Source: Alkaliphilus pronyensis (GTDB lineage: Bacteria; Bacillota; Clostridia; Peptostreptococcales; Natronincolaceae). From it: DNA of 64,000 bases. Both the position numbers and the translations under genes were made by a program. Shown here piece by piece: positions 26,095 to 36,096 of the stretch. Under the pieces are notes generated by a model that saw only the letters and a list, made by a program, of their open reading frames with translations, did no database searches and was not told the origin of the DNA. Numbering within the stretch: position 1 is the first letter of the stretch; every line of letters begins with the position of its first letter. The stretch covers positions 26,598 through 90,597 of the forward strand of contig NZ_WBZC01000001.1 in assembly GCF_009017275.1 (NCBI RefSeq), written 5' to 3'.

Positions 26095-27288
26095 TTAAAC
26101 TGTGGTATTGGAAGCTTTCCTTTTCTCTATCCTTTGATTCCTTTTTTCTAGCTGTCTATCGATTCCTCTATTTACTACTAATCTAATAATTGCTATAACG
26201 GGAACCCCCAAGAACATTCCTATAACACCAAATAGCTTGCCACCTACTACTATTGAAAAAATAATCCAGAAGGGGCTAACTCCAACACTATCTCCTAATA
26301 TTTTTGGCCCTAAAATAAGCCCATCAAACTGCTGTAAAGCAAGAATAAATATTATTATCCATAGTGCATTTAAAGGACTATCAAAGAAGGTAATAATTAC
26401 AGCTGGTACTGCACCAATAAAGGGTCCAAAGTATGGAATCATGTTTGTAACACCAATAATCACGCTTAATAACAGGGCGTAACGTATACCTATAATCTTT
26501 AGTCCAATAAAGCATAAGCATGCAATTATAAAGGAGTCTAATGATTTACCTACAATAAATTTTGCAAAGAGGTCGTCTACTTCCCTTGCAAAATCCTTAA
26601 TTTTATCTACAGTCACATCACTAAACATTACTCTTAAGATTTTTACAAAGCCCTGTTTAAAGGATTCTCTGTCCATTAGCATATAAAAGGATAGTATTAG
26701 GCCTAAAACAAAGTTTAATAACCCCGAGGTAATAGATATAACACTTAAGGCAACATTATTTAAAATTACTTCTAATGATTGACTTATGTTATCAAAGGCT
26801 TCATTAATCTTTTGGTTTATATGGGTAGCTATATCTATTTGACTAAATGCCTCTATTTCATAAGACCATTTATTAATTAAGTTATCTGTGGCCGTAATAT
26901 ACTCTGGAACGCTGGTAATAATATCGCTTATATTATTGCCTATTTGTGGTGCAATAAAAACAGCTAATAGTGTTATAGAGGTAATTAAAACTATATACAT
27001 TGTTAATATACTTAGAAGCCTGTGAAGCTTTTTTCGTTTACTAATAAAGTTTATCTTTATAAAGACCTTTTTTTCTAGCCATCGAACTCCTGGACTTAAG
27101 AGGTAGGCTATAGAAGCTCCTATTATGAAGGGACTGAGTATCTTTCTTGTAATGGCAAACCCAACTGAAAAGCTCTTTAAATAAAACCCCACATTATTTA
27201 GCAAAAGGTAAAATATTATTGACATTGCAACCGTCAAAAAACCATAAAAGGAGTATTTAAAATAATTATTATCTAGTTTAATCCTCAT
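26095..27288 (-). CDS. AI-2E family (PerM/YtvI-type) membrane transporter
   Basis: A 397-residue protein with about eight transmembrane helices and a central extracytoplasmic region (about 110-200). Family landmarks are 'LSPFIIGASIAYLLSPGVRW' near the N-terminus, 'GLKIIGIRYALLLSVIIGV', 'NMIPYFGPFIGAVPAVIITF' and 'GVIGMFLGVPVIAIIRLV'. Despite the family name most members do not transport autoinducer-2; Na+/H+ exchange and unknown substrates have been reported. ATG at 27286-27288 follows AAGGATG. It is monocistronic. Confidence 0.9.
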   Translation of the reverse strand: MRIKLDNNYFKYSFYGFLTVAMSIIFYLLLNNVGFYLKSFSVGFAITRKILSPFIIGASIAYLLSPGVRWLEKKVFIKINFISKRKKLHRLLSILTMYIVLITSITLLAVFIAPQIGNNISDIITSVPEYITATDNLINKWSYEIEAFSQIDIATHINQKINEAFDNISQSLEVILNNVALSVISITSGLLNFVLGLILSFYMLMDRESFKQGFVKILRVMFSDVTVDKIKDFAREVDDLFAKFIVGKSLDSFIIACLCFIGLKIIGIRYALLLSVIIGVTNMIPYFGPFIGAVPAVIITFFDSPLNALWIIIFILALQQFDGLILGPKILGDSVGVSPFWIIFSIVVGGKLFGVIGMFLGVPVIAIIRLVVNRGIDRQLEKRNQRIEKRKASNTTV

Positions 27289-27488
27289 TAGCTATCATCC
27301 TTATTATTTTTTCTATCATTATACATCATTTATAGAAAATTAGCTATTATGTAAATGTTAAGATTTAGTATTTAATTAGCTTTTAATTGATGGTTTTACG
27401 TTTTTCTTGTTACAGCTTATTTAGAATATAACCAGCTAGCAACGAAAATAAACCTGTGGAAAGTAGTTAACTCATATGTTATTGCTTA

Positions 27489-28811
27489 TTACTTTTCCTT
27501 TAGCCAATAATTAGGTACTGTATAGCATTCAACTATACTGCCGATAATGCTATGGGTCCCTACCCTAGTATATGGCCCTTGAAATCTTCCGTTATACATA
27601 AATAATCCTATTATATAATTAAAATCATAAAAATCTACATCATCATCACTAAACTTTGCCATAGGCATGGTGGGTACACTGCAAAACTCTTGTAATAGGT
27701 AATCCTCTGTTGCCTCTTCCATAATAATTCGTTTCCATTCATCATTATTAAAGTCTCTTCCAATTCTTACCCCTTTAGAGGCATACTTATCCATAGGCTT
27801 TAATACAAGCTTATCCTTGTTATCTATGGTATAGCTCACCATGTTATTGTCACTACTATTAAAAATAGTAGTATAGGGTATGTGGTTTTTAATAAAGCCT
27901 CTCTCTTCTTCTGTTAAAAAGGAGGTTTTTTCTGTATCATGTAGAATGGCAAATATAATTTTATTATGTATTATTTGTGACCTAATAGGTCCTACCACAC
28001 AAATATCTCCTGCCATGTAGGCATCTAGGAAATCCTGTATCTCGTGGGCCCTTTCGATTATCTCCCAAGTTACCGCTCTCCTATAAATACAGTCGATTTT
28101 AAAATCCTCGTAATAAAGGGCTCCCTCCTTATATTTTAACCATCTAGGATCTACTATTACTGTAGGACATCCCTTCTCTTCAAAGGATTTTTTAAATTCT
28201 ATAAATTCACTAGGTACCTCTGTGGAAATCCAATCCATAATTGCAACATTTGGTTTTCTGTCATCCTTGCTAAATTCCCTATAGTTCTCCAGTAAGGCAT
28301 CAACCCAGGAATCAAATAGCTGAAACCCTTTTAGCTCATACTGTAGGTTTTTAATAGCCCTTGTGTTTAGAAATATCCTTTGAAGCTCCCTTTGTTCTAT
28401 CATTCCAGAGGATCCATCAGCATTAAGCTCACAAAACTGAAAGCCTCCATCATAATGATAAAAAATATCGAATCTTCCCATAGGTATATTGTTCCTATAG
28501 CCGTGATCCTTTAGAATAAGCTTTTCTAATAGGGGAGAAAAATGAAAGCACTTTCGAAAATCAGGATTCATAAGGTAATTGTCTATAACCTTATTTAATA
28601 TTGTCATAAGCTGCTGTGTTAGCTTATCAAATTGATTTAGATCTTCATCTGATAAAAGCATTGGTTGATAAAGAAACTCAACCGGCTTACCCTTATATCT
28701 TGCAGGTGATTCCTCAACAGCCTGCTTAACTATTTTGTATTCCTTTATGAAGTCCTCTTTATTCTTTAATAGTTCTTTTTTATAGTCATTAAATAACTCC
28801 TTTACTTCCAT
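27489..28811 (-). CDS. Glutathionylspermidine-synthase-like, circularly permuted ATP-grasp enzyme
   Basis: A 440-residue enzyme of the GSP-synthetase/permuted ATP-grasp type, expected to make a peptide-like C-N bond with ATP. Visible features are 'NIPMGRFDIFYHYDGGFQFC' with 'ELNADGSSGMIEQRE', and the nucleotide-binding 'LVLKPMDKYASKGVRIG' followed by 'LLQEFCSVPTMPMAKF'. There is no amidase domain, unlike E. coli glutathionylspermidine synthetase. Its start overlaps the 3' end of the glutamate-cysteine ligase gene by 23 bases, with GGGAGG inside that gene. The natural inference is that it ligates a second partner to gamma-glutamylcysteine; the partner (glycine, a polyamine or another amine) is unknown. 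Confidence 0.8.
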   Translation of the reverse strand: MEVKELFNDYKKELLKNKEDFIKEYKIVKQAVEESPARYKGKPVEFLYQPMLLSDEDLNQFDKLTQQLMTILNKVIDNYLMNPDFRKCFHFSPLLEKLILKDHGYRNNIPMGRFDIFYHYDGGFQFCELNADGSSGMIEQRELQRIFLNTRAIKNLQYELKGFQLFDSWVDALLENYREFSKDDRKPNVAIMDWISTEVPSEFIEFKKSFEEKGCPTVIVDPRWLKYKEGALYYEDFKIDCIYRRAVTWEIIERAHEIQDFLDAYMAGDICVVGPIRSQIIHNKIIFAILHDTEKTSFLTEEERGFIKNHIPYTTIFNSSDNNMVSYTIDNKDKLVLKPMDKYASKGVRIGRDFNNDEWKRIIMEEATEDYLLQEFCSVPTMPMAKFSDDDVDFYDFNYIIGLFMYNGRFQGPYTRVGTHSIIGSIVECYTVPNYWLKEK

Positions 28812-30114
28812 TGCTATTCCTCCCCACCCATTGGTTTAAACCACACCATTCTAAAGCCTGAATTCCATTTTCCTTTATTAGCTCCTTTGATATAATTGCA
28901 GGGTTTTTAAATTGCAGAACCATTTCCTCTATTGCATCTAAATAGGCCTTCTCCTCTTTCCCTAGCCCCTTCTTTGCTAAATCAACTATTAATGGTAATA
29001 CTTCATTTATTCTTTTACCTCTAAACATTCCATTAAAGCCTTTATCAATAACGTTTCTTCTATAGGCACCTAGCTGTTGGTCATCAGTTTCTTCAGCAAG
29101 GCTATACAAATAGTTTAGTGAATCCTCATTATAAAACAGACCCTTTATCAAGGCTACATACCCAAGATTTAAAGGATAGGGTAAGCTGTCACCCATACGT
29201 AATTCAATGTATTTACGTGGTCTTACATCTGGAAAAACCATAGACATAATATGCTCTATTTCAGCGGTGGTTAAATCATACATATCCATAAGGTCTTCTG
29301 TTTTTAAGTCATTAGTCAATATTAGCTGATTATCCTTAATAATGAAAATTGGAGGTGTATTCAAGATATATTCTGCATACTTTTTGTATCCAAAATCCTT
29401 ATCCATAGCTCCAGCCAATAGACCACCACGTTTGGAATCAGTATTATCCCATATAATGCTTCGTATGCTATTTTTGTTAAAGATTTCTCCTTCAAAAACT
29501 GGTGCATTATCTGAGGCTAAGGATAATAATGGAGATAATAGGTTTGCAACCTTATATTTTCTAATAAAATCCTCTTCATTCCTATAGTCTATTACAACCT
29601 GTAATGAAGCAGTCCCCTTCATCATGTTATGGGGATATTTACCCCTTCCCTCAAAATAATTTGACATGTATTGGTATCTTTTTTTGGGATTAAAGGGAAT
29701 ATCCTTTATCCTTGTTTTAGGATGATAGCCTATTGCCATCAGTAATTGCTTCTGCTCCTCCAGTATAGGTATTATATCCCCCAAAAACTTCATATAGTAT
29801 TCTTCTATTTCTTTTATGTCCATACAAGACTTAACGCTAAGCTCCAGCTGTCCACCTGGCTCTAGGGTTATAGCCCCTATATGGTTTTCTAGCCCCAGTA
29901 AATTACTGTTTTCATATTTTGGCGTATATCCTTTAGGTAGCATTTTTTTTAGAATTGTCTCAATACCCTCATCTTGGTAATAATTAATAGACTTAAAGCT
30001 GTTTTTCTCCACTATTATATGCTCAAACTCTACACCTATTTTATGGTTTGTCGGTGGTTTTTCTCCCGACTTAAGTATGTCGCATATACTGTTAATTTTA
30101 TCTTGATATTCCAA
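28789..30114 (-). CDS. Glutamate-cysteine ligase family (GCS2 type)
   Basis: A 441-residue ATP-dependent ligase resembling plant-type/EgtA-like glutamate-cysteine ligases. Features are 'KIGVEFEHIIVEKNSF', 'LEPGGQLELSVKSC', 'RYQYMSNYFEGRGKYPHNMM', 'TASLQVVIDYRNEEDF' and 'YIELRMGDSLPYPLN'. It should join glutamate and cysteine to gamma-glutamylcysteine, the first step of low-molecular-weight thiol synthesis. The start is TTG at 30112-30114 behind AGGTGGGAG. The gene overlaps the following ATP-grasp gene, which makes a two-step thiol pathway likely. Confidence 0.83.
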   Translation of the reverse strand: MEYQDKINSICDILKSGEKPPTNHKIGVEFEHIIVEKNSFKSINYYQDEGIETILKKMLPKGYTPKYENSNLLGLENHIGAITLEPGGQLELSVKSCMDIKEIEEYYMKFLGDIIPILEEQKQLLMAIGYHPKTRIKDIPFNPKKRYQYMSNYFEGRGKYPHNMMKGTASLQVVIDYRNEEDFIRKYKVANLLSPLLSLASDNAPVFEGEIFNKNSIRSIIWDNTDSKRGGLLAGAMDKDFGYKKYAEYILNTPPIFIIKDNQLILTNDLKTEDLMDMYDLTTAEIEHIMSMVFPDVRPRKYIELRMGDSLPYPLNLGYVALIKGLFYNEDSLNYLYSLAEETDDQQLGAYRRNVIDKGFNGMFRGKRINEVLPLIVDLAKKGLGKEEKAYLDAIEEMVLQFKNPAIISKELIKENGIQALEWCGLNQWVGRNSNGSKGVI

Positions 30115-30232
30115 GCTTCTCCCACCTTTTTTTTAGCAAGTGTTATAATAAAAACTATAACCTTACCCAATTAATATTTTAATTATATATTAGATTAGCC
30201 ATAGCAAAAAGAAATTAAATCAATTTTTACCC

Positions 30233-30261
30233 TTGACATCAATTCTACTTAGTAGTAATAA
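30233..30261 (+). promoter_or_regulatory. Consensus-like plus-strand promoter without an obvious gene
   Basis: TTGACA (30233-30238), a 17-base spacer and TAATAA (30256-30261) form a near-consensus sigma-A promoter. The spacer contains a CTAC-TTA-GTAG palindrome. It points into the 3' end of the minus-strand lipoprotein gene, so any transcript would be antisense or a small RNA. Confidence 0.35.
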
Positions 30262-30315
30262 ATATCTAATTAAATATACCCTCCTTGATATTACTTTAAA
30301 CCTATAGATATTAAA

Positions 30316-31620
30316 CTATATTTTTAACCAATATATTTTTTCATTATTATTGATTATAATAAGGCTGTTGTGCTTAGGGTCATAATAGACTTCTTTAACC
30401 TCCCAGGGGAAGGTGTATATCATCTTTTCTTTGCCTTTGCTATCTATTTCCATAAGATTATTATTATTGACTAAATAGCCCTTATTTTTTTGCGATATAA
30501 CAAACATATCTCTACTATTTAACATTAAGGGGCCATTGAAGAGCTTGGTTTTAGATGTAGCTATGTTCATTACCAATAGTGGTTCTCTTTTGCCTAAACT
30601 ATAGGCAGTAATATAATCATCAAAAATGAATTTGTAGAAGTTATAGTCCATATTATCTAATATTTTGGTTTTGTCCTGCTCTAAATCAAAAACTAGTATT
30701 TTTTTATAGTCGATACCCTCAAAGTGATTATCTATTTTTTTAATATTTCCTACAGCTATTGCTACCCTGTTACTACTATCATTCCATTGGATAACATCGT
30801 TGACATTCAAAAGACCCTCCCTTGTGGAAAACAAAGCTTTACTATTTAAATCCTTTAGGGAAAAGATACAAAAGTCTGATCCTATATTGGTTTTTGTTTC
30901 GGATACTATTATGCTGTTTTCCTCATTAGTTGCAGGTGTTTTTATGTAGGCAATTAATTCATCATTTGGTGCCCATTTCAATGAAAGTGCATCTATTTCT
31001 GCTATATAGCCTCCCTCTTTATTATATATTTCTTTATTATTAAGAACAAAATAGCCTCCATTTTCACTCCAATGGGTGGTTCTTACGAAGTCCTCTAATT
31101 GGTCCTCAGACAACTCATCTTTAATAACCTTTAAATTGTAATTATCTAAGCTTAACAGTATTAGCTTGTCCTTTTCTTCTGTTGTCTTTGTATATAGAAC
31201 AGCTTTTCTATCGGGTGATACTATTACGTTGGTAGCTTTGACTCCAGAGACTCCTTCATCAATTTTAATCCTTTTTTCTTGGGCTAGATGATATAATTGG
31301 CTTTTATAATCAACATATAAAGCATCCCTTTCCTTTAAGGGGGTAAACCACTCATAATTCTCAAGTCCTTCAAAAATTACCTCCTCTTGGCTTCCATTGT
31401 TGATTAAGTAATAGTTAAAGCCTTCTTCTGTCCTTCCTGTAAAATAAAGGCTTCCATCCTTAACCTCTACACCATTGATATTATAAATATCCTGTTTTAA
31501 ATCTGCCTCCTTTATTGATAAATCATTTTGTGGCAGTGGCCTTTCCCTTCCAATTTCACTACAGGATGCCAGCATAACTACACAGCTTACTATAAATAAT
31601 AGATTAATAGCTTTTTTCAT
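30316..31620 (-). CDS. Lipoprotein with beta-propeller-like repeats
   Basis: A 434-residue lipoprotein. The signal peptide ends in the lipobox 'LASC' (Cys20). The mature part is rich in beta strands with repeated patterns such as 'VIVSPDRKAVLYTKT', 'LKWAPNDELIAYIKT' and 'IQWNDSSNRVAIAVG', which resemble TolB/WD40-type blades. No catalytic motif was seen. ATG at 31618-31620 follows GGAGGTGGAGG. It is monocistronic and divergent from a chemoreceptor. Its function is unknown; an extracellular sensing or scaffolding role is only a guess. Confidence 0.75.
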   Translation of the reverse strand: MKKAINLLFIVSCVVMLASCSEIGRERPLPQNDLSIKEADLKQDIYNINGVEVKDGSLYFTGRTEEGFNYYLINNGSQEEVIFEGLENYEWFTPLKERDALYVDYKSQLYHLAQEKRIKIDEGVSGVKATNVIVSPDRKAVLYTKTTEEKDKLILLSLDNYNLKVIKDELSEDQLEDFVRTTHWSENGGYFVLNNKEIYNKEGGYIAEIDALSLKWAPNDELIAYIKTPATNEENSIIVSETKTNIGSDFCIFSLKDLNSKALFSTREGLLNVNDVIQWNDSSNRVAIAVGNIKKIDNHFEGIDYKKILVFDLEQDKTKILDNMDYNFYKFIFDDYITAYSLGKREPLLVMNIATSKTKLFNGPLMLNSRDMFVISQKNKGYLVNNNNLMEIDSKGKEKMIYTFPWEVKEVYYDPKHNSLIIINNNEKIYWLKI

Positions 31621-31786
31621 ACCTCCACCTCCATATGATATATATTATTTACATACTTACCAATAAATATCAGTCAATAGCATAGGAGCAGATTTTTTTG
31701 AAAATTCTGGTTATTGTATTGAAGGAGCTTGTAGGTTTTTGTCGAATATATGCTATATAGTTTTTTATTATAAAAGGAGGGATTTT

Positions 31787-33754
31787 ATGTCTATTAAAGC
31801 CAAAATGCTTTGTATTCTTGTTATACTAATTGTTTTACCAACCTTTTTCCTTGGCTTTATGAATTACAGAAGTGCCAATGAGGTTCTTCTAAAGGAGCTT
31901 CAGCTAACATCCGAGCAGGCTATTTATGAGTCAAATAATGCTTTAAGCTTATTTCAGGAGGCATTAGAGATTAACACCCACATGCTCAGTGATTCCCAAG
32001 CCGTAAAGGGTATTTTAGAGGACCCAGAGCTGGAGGATGACATGCTAAGTCTGTTTAGTGCCTTCACCGAAGCTAATCCCCATGTTTTATATGCCTACAT
32101 AGGTACAAAAGATAAAGTAATGCATATGCATCCATACGTACCTTTATCGGATGACTTTGACCCCACCACTAGACCCTGGTATATAGATGCAGTTACAGCC
32201 AATGATCTAATTTGGACAAAGCCTTATGTAGATACTGGCTCTGGTAGCTTAATTGTTTCAGTTGCAAAGCCAGTTTACAATGGCAGTAGCTTTGTTGGGG
32301 TTTTAGCCGTAGATGTACAGCTAGATGTTTTATCCAGCTTAATTAGTAATATTAAAATAGGGGAGGATGGTTATGCAACCCTTATTTCACCCAATGGAGA
32401 AGTTTATGTTCACCCTACAATTGAGTATGGGGAAAAGCTACCAGTACCTGAGTTAACCACTGCACTAGCAGAAAATGAAACAGGTATAGTAGATTATACA
32501 TTAGATGGCGATAAGAGATTTGCTGTATTTAACACATTGGCAAACACTGGCTGGAAGGTAGTCGGTATAATGAGATATGAAGAAATAGATAGAAATACCC
32601 AGGTTATTTTAAATGATACCATGATTAACGGTGCTATTGCGTTAATAGTAGCTATTGTTATTGGCTTCATCTTCTCTAACATGACTACAAAGCCCCTTAA
32701 AAAGTTAGTTGAGGAAATGAAGCTTATAGGCTCAGGTGACTTTACAATACGTAGTAAGATTAAAACAAAGGATGAGGTGGGAACAGTTGCCACTAGCTTA
32801 AACTCTATGATTGAAGACTTAAGTTCCTTAATGAAGAATATACAGGGTATGACCAGTGACCTAAACCAGGCGGCAGATACCTTAGCTGCAACCTCTGAAG
32901 AGACAAATGCATCAACAGAAGAGGTAAGTCGTACAGTAGAGGAAATTGCAAAGGGAGCTTCTGAGCAAGCAGGAGAAGCTGAAAAAGGTGCTGTAATGAC
33001 AAATCGTTTATCTGGAAAGTTTGATGAGTTAAGCAGCAATTCACAGCAAATGCTGGAATTATCTCAAGATGTTATTGATGCAAACGATAAGGGTATAGAG
33101 GTTGTTACTGGCTTAACAAATAAAAGTGTTGCTAATAGAGAATCAATACTTAAAATAGAAACAGCTATATCGGAGCTAGATAAAAAAGCACAATCTATTG
33201 GCTCTATTCTTAAAACAATTAGTGATATTGCTGAGCAAACCAACCTATTAGCCTTAAATGCTGCTATTGAAGCTGCTAGAGCTGGCGAAGCCGGTAGAGG
33301 CTTTGCTGTTGTAGCCGATGAAATTAGAAAGCTAGCTGAGGAATCTAGTAATTCCACCGATAAAATTAGAAGTATAATTGAAAACATTCAATCTGAGAGT
33401 AACAATACTGTTAATATAATGAAGGAAGTTAAATCACATAATCAGGAGCAAACAGTTGCAGTACAGGATGTTTCTTCCTCCTTCAATGCAATTTCTAGCT
33501 CTATTGGGCAAATAACAGAAAAAATACATGACATAAGTGAGTATGTTAAGGAAATGAACCTAGACGGTGAGCAAATAGTAGCAGTTATTGAAAACATATC
33601 TGCCGTTTCAGAAGAAACAGCTGCTTCATCACAGCAGGTAACCGCATCGATGCAGCAGACAGCAAGTGCAGTAGAAGACGTTGCAAATGCTGCTAATGAA
33701 CTAAATCTACTGGCAGACAGATTATCTGAACAGATAAAACAATTTAAGCTTTAA
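31787..33754 (+). CDS. Methyl-accepting chemotaxis protein (dCache, HAMP, MA)
   Basis: A 655-residue receptor. The first membrane helix is at about 5-25 ('[20 protein letters not shown]'). An extracellular dCache sensor spans about 35-270, including '[12 protein letters not shown]' and '[20 protein letters not shown]'. The second helix is at about 280-302, HAMP at about 302-355, and the signalling domain follows with tip '[20 protein letters not shown]'. The 'TRPWY' motif is common in amino-acid-type Cache sensors, so amino acids are plausible ligands (inference). ATG at 31787-31789 is 5 bases after AAAGGAGGG. The longer frame adds 16 unlikely residues. Confidence 0.93.
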   Translation: MSIKAKMLCILVILIVLPTFFLGFMNYRSANEVLLKELQLTSEQAIYESNNALSLFQEALEINTHMLSDSQAVKGILEDPELEDDMLSLFSAFTEANPHVLYAYIGTKDKVMHMHPYVPLSDDFDPTTRPWYIDAVTANDLIWTKPYVDTGSGSLIVSVAKPVYNGSSFVGVLAVDVQLDVLSSLISNIKIGEDGYATLISPNGEVYVHPTIEYGEKLPVPELTTALAENETGIVDYTLDGDKRFAVFNTLANTGWKVVGIMRYEEIDRNTQVILNDTMINGAIALIVAIVIGFIFSNMTTKPLKKLVEEMKLIGSGDFTIRSKIKTKDEVGTVATSLNSMIEDLSSLMKNIQGMTSDLNQAADTLAATSEETNASTEEVSRTVEEIAKGASEQAGEAEKGAVMTNRLSGKFDELSSNSQQMLELSQDVIDANDKGIEVVTGLTNKSVANRESILKIETAISELDKKAQSIGSILKTISDIAEQTNLLALNAAIEAARAGEAGRGFAVVADEIRKLAEESSNSTDKIRSIIENIQSESNNTVNIMKEVKSHNQEQTVAVQDVSSSFNAISSSIGQITEKIHDISEYVKEMNLDGEQIVAVIENISAVSEETAASSQQVTASMQQTASAVEDVANAANELNLLADRLSEQIKQFKL

Positions 33755-33761
33755 ACAGTAT

Positions 33762-33797
33762 TTAAAAGCCTTAGTCAATTATGACTAAGGCTTTTAT
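33762..33797. terminator. Bidirectional terminator between the chemoreceptor and ACT genes
   Basis: A perfect stem of at least 14 bp, AAAAGCCTTAGTCA and its complement around ATTA (33764-33795), has A/T runs on both sides and separates convergent genes. Confidence 0.9.
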
Positions 33798-33810
33798 ATA
33801 TAATAGAGCT

Positions 33811-34257
33811 TTATTCCTTACCAACCACATTGATTTCATGAACACCCTCCAGACCTTCAAGTGTCTGAATTAGTTCCTCCATATCCACCAGCATGTTTTT
33901 AGTTTCAAAGGATATTGTTACATTGGCTGTACCATGTAGAGGTATGTTTTGATTCATAGTCAATATGCTACCCTTTACCTTTGCTATTTCATTAAGTATT
34001 GTGGAAAGTACACCAGGTGTATGCTCCAGCAGTAGGGCTATTGTTATAATTTTACCCTTACTTATCTCATTAAATGGTAAAATAGCATCCTTATATTTGT
34101 AATAAGCACTCCTACTGATACCTACTATATCAACAGCCTGTTGAATTGTTGTGGCCTCTCCTTTTCTTAATAGCTCCTTTACCTGTAGTGCCTTAATAAA
34201 AACCTCAGGCAGTACCTTGGCCAAAACTAAATAATAGGTATTTTTGTCGATTTCCAT
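33811..34257 (-). CDS. PheB-like ACT-domain protein
   Basis: A 148-residue protein like PheB/UPF0735. An N-terminal helix-turn-helix-like part ('QQAVDIVGISRSAYYKYKD') is followed by an ACT domain (about 70-145: 'IALLLEHTPGVLSTILNEIA', 'VTISFETKNM'). ACT domains bind amino acids and regulate metabolism. The start at ATG 34255-34257 is chosen by alignment with the usual family N-terminus ('YYLVLAKVLPEVF') and an AAGGG upstream. The frame is open 27 codons further. Its regulatory target is unknown. Confidence 0.8.
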   Translation of the reverse strand: MEIDKNTYYLVLAKVLPEVFIKALQVKELLRKGEATTIQQAVDIVGISRSAYYKYKDAILPFNEISKGKIITIALLLEHTPGVLSTILNEIAKVKGSILTMNQNIPLHGTANVTISFETKNMLVDMEELIQTLEGLEGVHEINVVGKE

Positions 34258-34432
34258 AGATATATTCATCCCTTCTAATGGCATATACATTTGCTGCTGC
34301 ATAGTGTACATACTATCATAGTTGCCTATCGGTATCAACGAAAAATCAATGTTTTTAATATATTGTAAACTTTTGTCCTAAATATATATGGGTTATATTG
34401 TATCTATAATTCCTAGAGATTAATATAGTGAT

Positions 34433-35446
34433 TTAAACTAGAGATTTTAGTAGCTCCTCCTCCATATTAGTTAATTGCTTGGTGTCCTCTTTAGAAAGTC
34501 TTTCCAATAACTGCCTTCTATATTTTTGGCTTTCTTCTACCTTATTTCTTTTTCCCTTAACCTTTTCAATATCTACCCATGATACCTTTTTATTCCTATA
34601 GTACAGGTCATAATCAACTAGTCTTTTACCATCTAAGGTGTATTCCAGTGCCATTAATACTTTTTTAATCTCTACTGGGGTATAAAATGTAAATAATCTT
34701 ACTTGAAAGGCTAAAACCGAATATAATAGTAGTGCGTGATCCCTAGTCCATGACTCCCCCAATATCATTCCAATTTCTAATTTCGTTAGAATAAACACTA
34801 ATCTTTTATAATTTTCTTTATACTTTCCATATGAGTCATATATGTTAATTCTAAACTCATACCATTCTCCACTTTCAAGACTTTGGGTAATAAACCTTAA
34901 GCCTTCTATCCTTAGTCTTTTTTGTATATAGCCTGCATTATATGGTAGCAGTAAATTCGGTTGTAAAAAATCCGTTTCATTTAATGGTCCATTTATTGGC
35001 TTGTTGGTTAGGGCTAAAAGTGTATCACCCTTTTCTCCTAATCTTATGCCTTCAATCCAATCCACCAGTTGCCCCTGATATTCCTCCTTAAGTATATCTA
35101 CAATTTTGCCTTCATCACCAGCTATTCTCATAACCATTGAGGCTGGCCCCATATCTATTCTATGCACTAGCTCATTAATATGACTATTAACAATTTCTAC
35201 TAGGCATATTGATGCAACCTCATTAATTAGAATTATTTCCTTTACATCCTCTAAAGAGGTTTTAACTGGCTGTGTATCTGTTAAAAAACAGAAGGTGCTA
35301 CTCTCTGTAGCTAGGTTCATACCATCATGAAAGGATGTTATCTTTCCCCCTAGTCTACTAATAAGGAAGCTCTTCATTTCATCAATTGCTTTAGTTCGAA
35401 TAAATAAAAACCTCGGACCCATTCTTAAATAAAACAATCTCCTCAT
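34433..35446 (-). CDS. Unknown protein in the moaD-phosphoesterase operon
   Basis: A 337-residue protein that I do not recognise. It is soluble, mixed alpha/beta, with a Lys/Arg/Glu-rich helical C-terminus (about 290-337). Notable segments are 'FLISRLGGKITSFHDGMN', 'MGPASMVMRIAGDEGKI' and 'WYEFRINIYDSYGKYK'. There are only two cysteines, and no nucleotide-binding loop or metal motif was seen. It starts 9 bases after the phosphoesterase stop, so it shares that transcript and presumably a process linked to the MoaD-like carrier or AOR. The start is uncertain: ATG at 35444-35446 has GGGAG directly adjacent, while TTG at 35435-35437 is better spaced. Confidence 0.6.
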   Translation of the reverse strand: MRRLFYLRMGPRFLFIRTKAIDEMKSFLISRLGGKITSFHDGMNLATESSTFCFLTDTQPVKTSLEDVKEIILINEVASICLVEIVNSHINELVHRIDMGPASMVMRIAGDEGKIVDILKEEYQGQLVDWIEGIRLGEKGDTLLALTNKPINGPLNETDFLQPNLLLPYNAGYIQKRLRIEGLRFITQSLESGEWYEFRINIYDSYGKYKENYKRLVFILTKLEIGMILGESWTRDHALLLYSVLAFQVRLFTFYTPVEIKKVLMALEYTLDGKRLVDYDLYYRNKKVSWVDIEKVKGKRNKVEESQKYRRQLLERLSKEDTKQLTNMEEELLKSLV

Positions 35447-35455
35447 CTCCCATAA

Positions 35456-36079
35456 TTAAATTCCAATTCTCCCCAACTCCATTCTTCTTAGTCTGTTGGT
35501 TCCTATTGGATATTTCAATTGATACACCTTTTTAGTAGATAAATCAATTATGTTTATGTTTAGTAAGCCATTTAGACCAATAAAATCTGTACCATTATAA
35601 TGGGCCGGATAAAACCCATGACCAAATAAATAAAAATCCTTATCCTCATTATTATCTTCATGGTAATGATTTAGGTGAAATATTAAGCTTTCTATTTCCA
35701 CTGTAGCCTTTTCTATTACAATACCCCTATCGGTTAGCCCTGTTACTATATTATGATCATCATGATTACCTAGAGCATAATAGGTTATTGCATCACTTGC
35801 ATCAAGTCTCTTTATTAGCTTTTTTGCATTTTTATAGTATTCATCCTTAAAGCCCTTAAGGATTTCTAGCTTTATATCATCCACTAAATCCCCTGTATGA
35901 ATAATATATTTAGGTTTAACCTTTTCTATTACTCTATAAATATAGGTATAAATATCCGAGGGAGTATCGCTTATATGAATAAGCATTGGCCCCACTGCTT
36001 CCTTTATAAATTCTTCTGGAATATATGGATAATTAGTTAAAGAGTAAGCAACCTCCTTTATCCTATTAATAATGTTCAT
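35456..36079 (-). CDS. Calcineurin-like metallophosphoesterase
   Basis: A 207-residue protein with metallophosphoesterase motifs in order: 'LIHISDTPSDIYTY' (the usual D-x-H, here D-T-P), 'IHTGDLVDD', 'YALGNHDDHN', 'FHLNHYHED' and 'LFGHGFYPAHY'. The first motif lacks its standard His, so metal binding may be altered. The substrate is unknown. ATG at 36077-36079 follows AAGGAGGAGG, 17 bases after the moaD stop. Its tight placement between the MoaD-like carrier and the unknown protein suggests a task in cofactor maturation or repair (inference). Confidence 0.75.
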   Translation of the reverse strand: MNIINRIKEVAYSLTNYPYIPEEFIKEAVGPMLIHISDTPSDIYTYIYRVIEKVKPKYIIHTGDLVDDIKLEILKGFKDEYYKNAKKLIKRLDASDAITYYALGNHDDHNIVTGLTDRGIVIEKATVEIESLIFHLNHYHEDNNEDKDFYLFGHGFYPAHYNGTDFIGLNGLLNINIIDLSTKKVYQLKYPIGTNRLRRMELGRIGI

Positions 36080-36096
36080 TTTTTAGCCTCCTCCTT

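Noticed and set aside
26095..27288. Quorum-sensing (autoinducer-2 exporter) role for the AI-2E family protein
   Set aside because: The family name is historical and no luxS or AI-2 genes are nearby, so no signal role is claimed.
32494..33039. 181-codon minus-strand ORF opposite the second chemoreceptor
   Set aside because: Same kind of shadow; the plus-strand receptor has intact domains.
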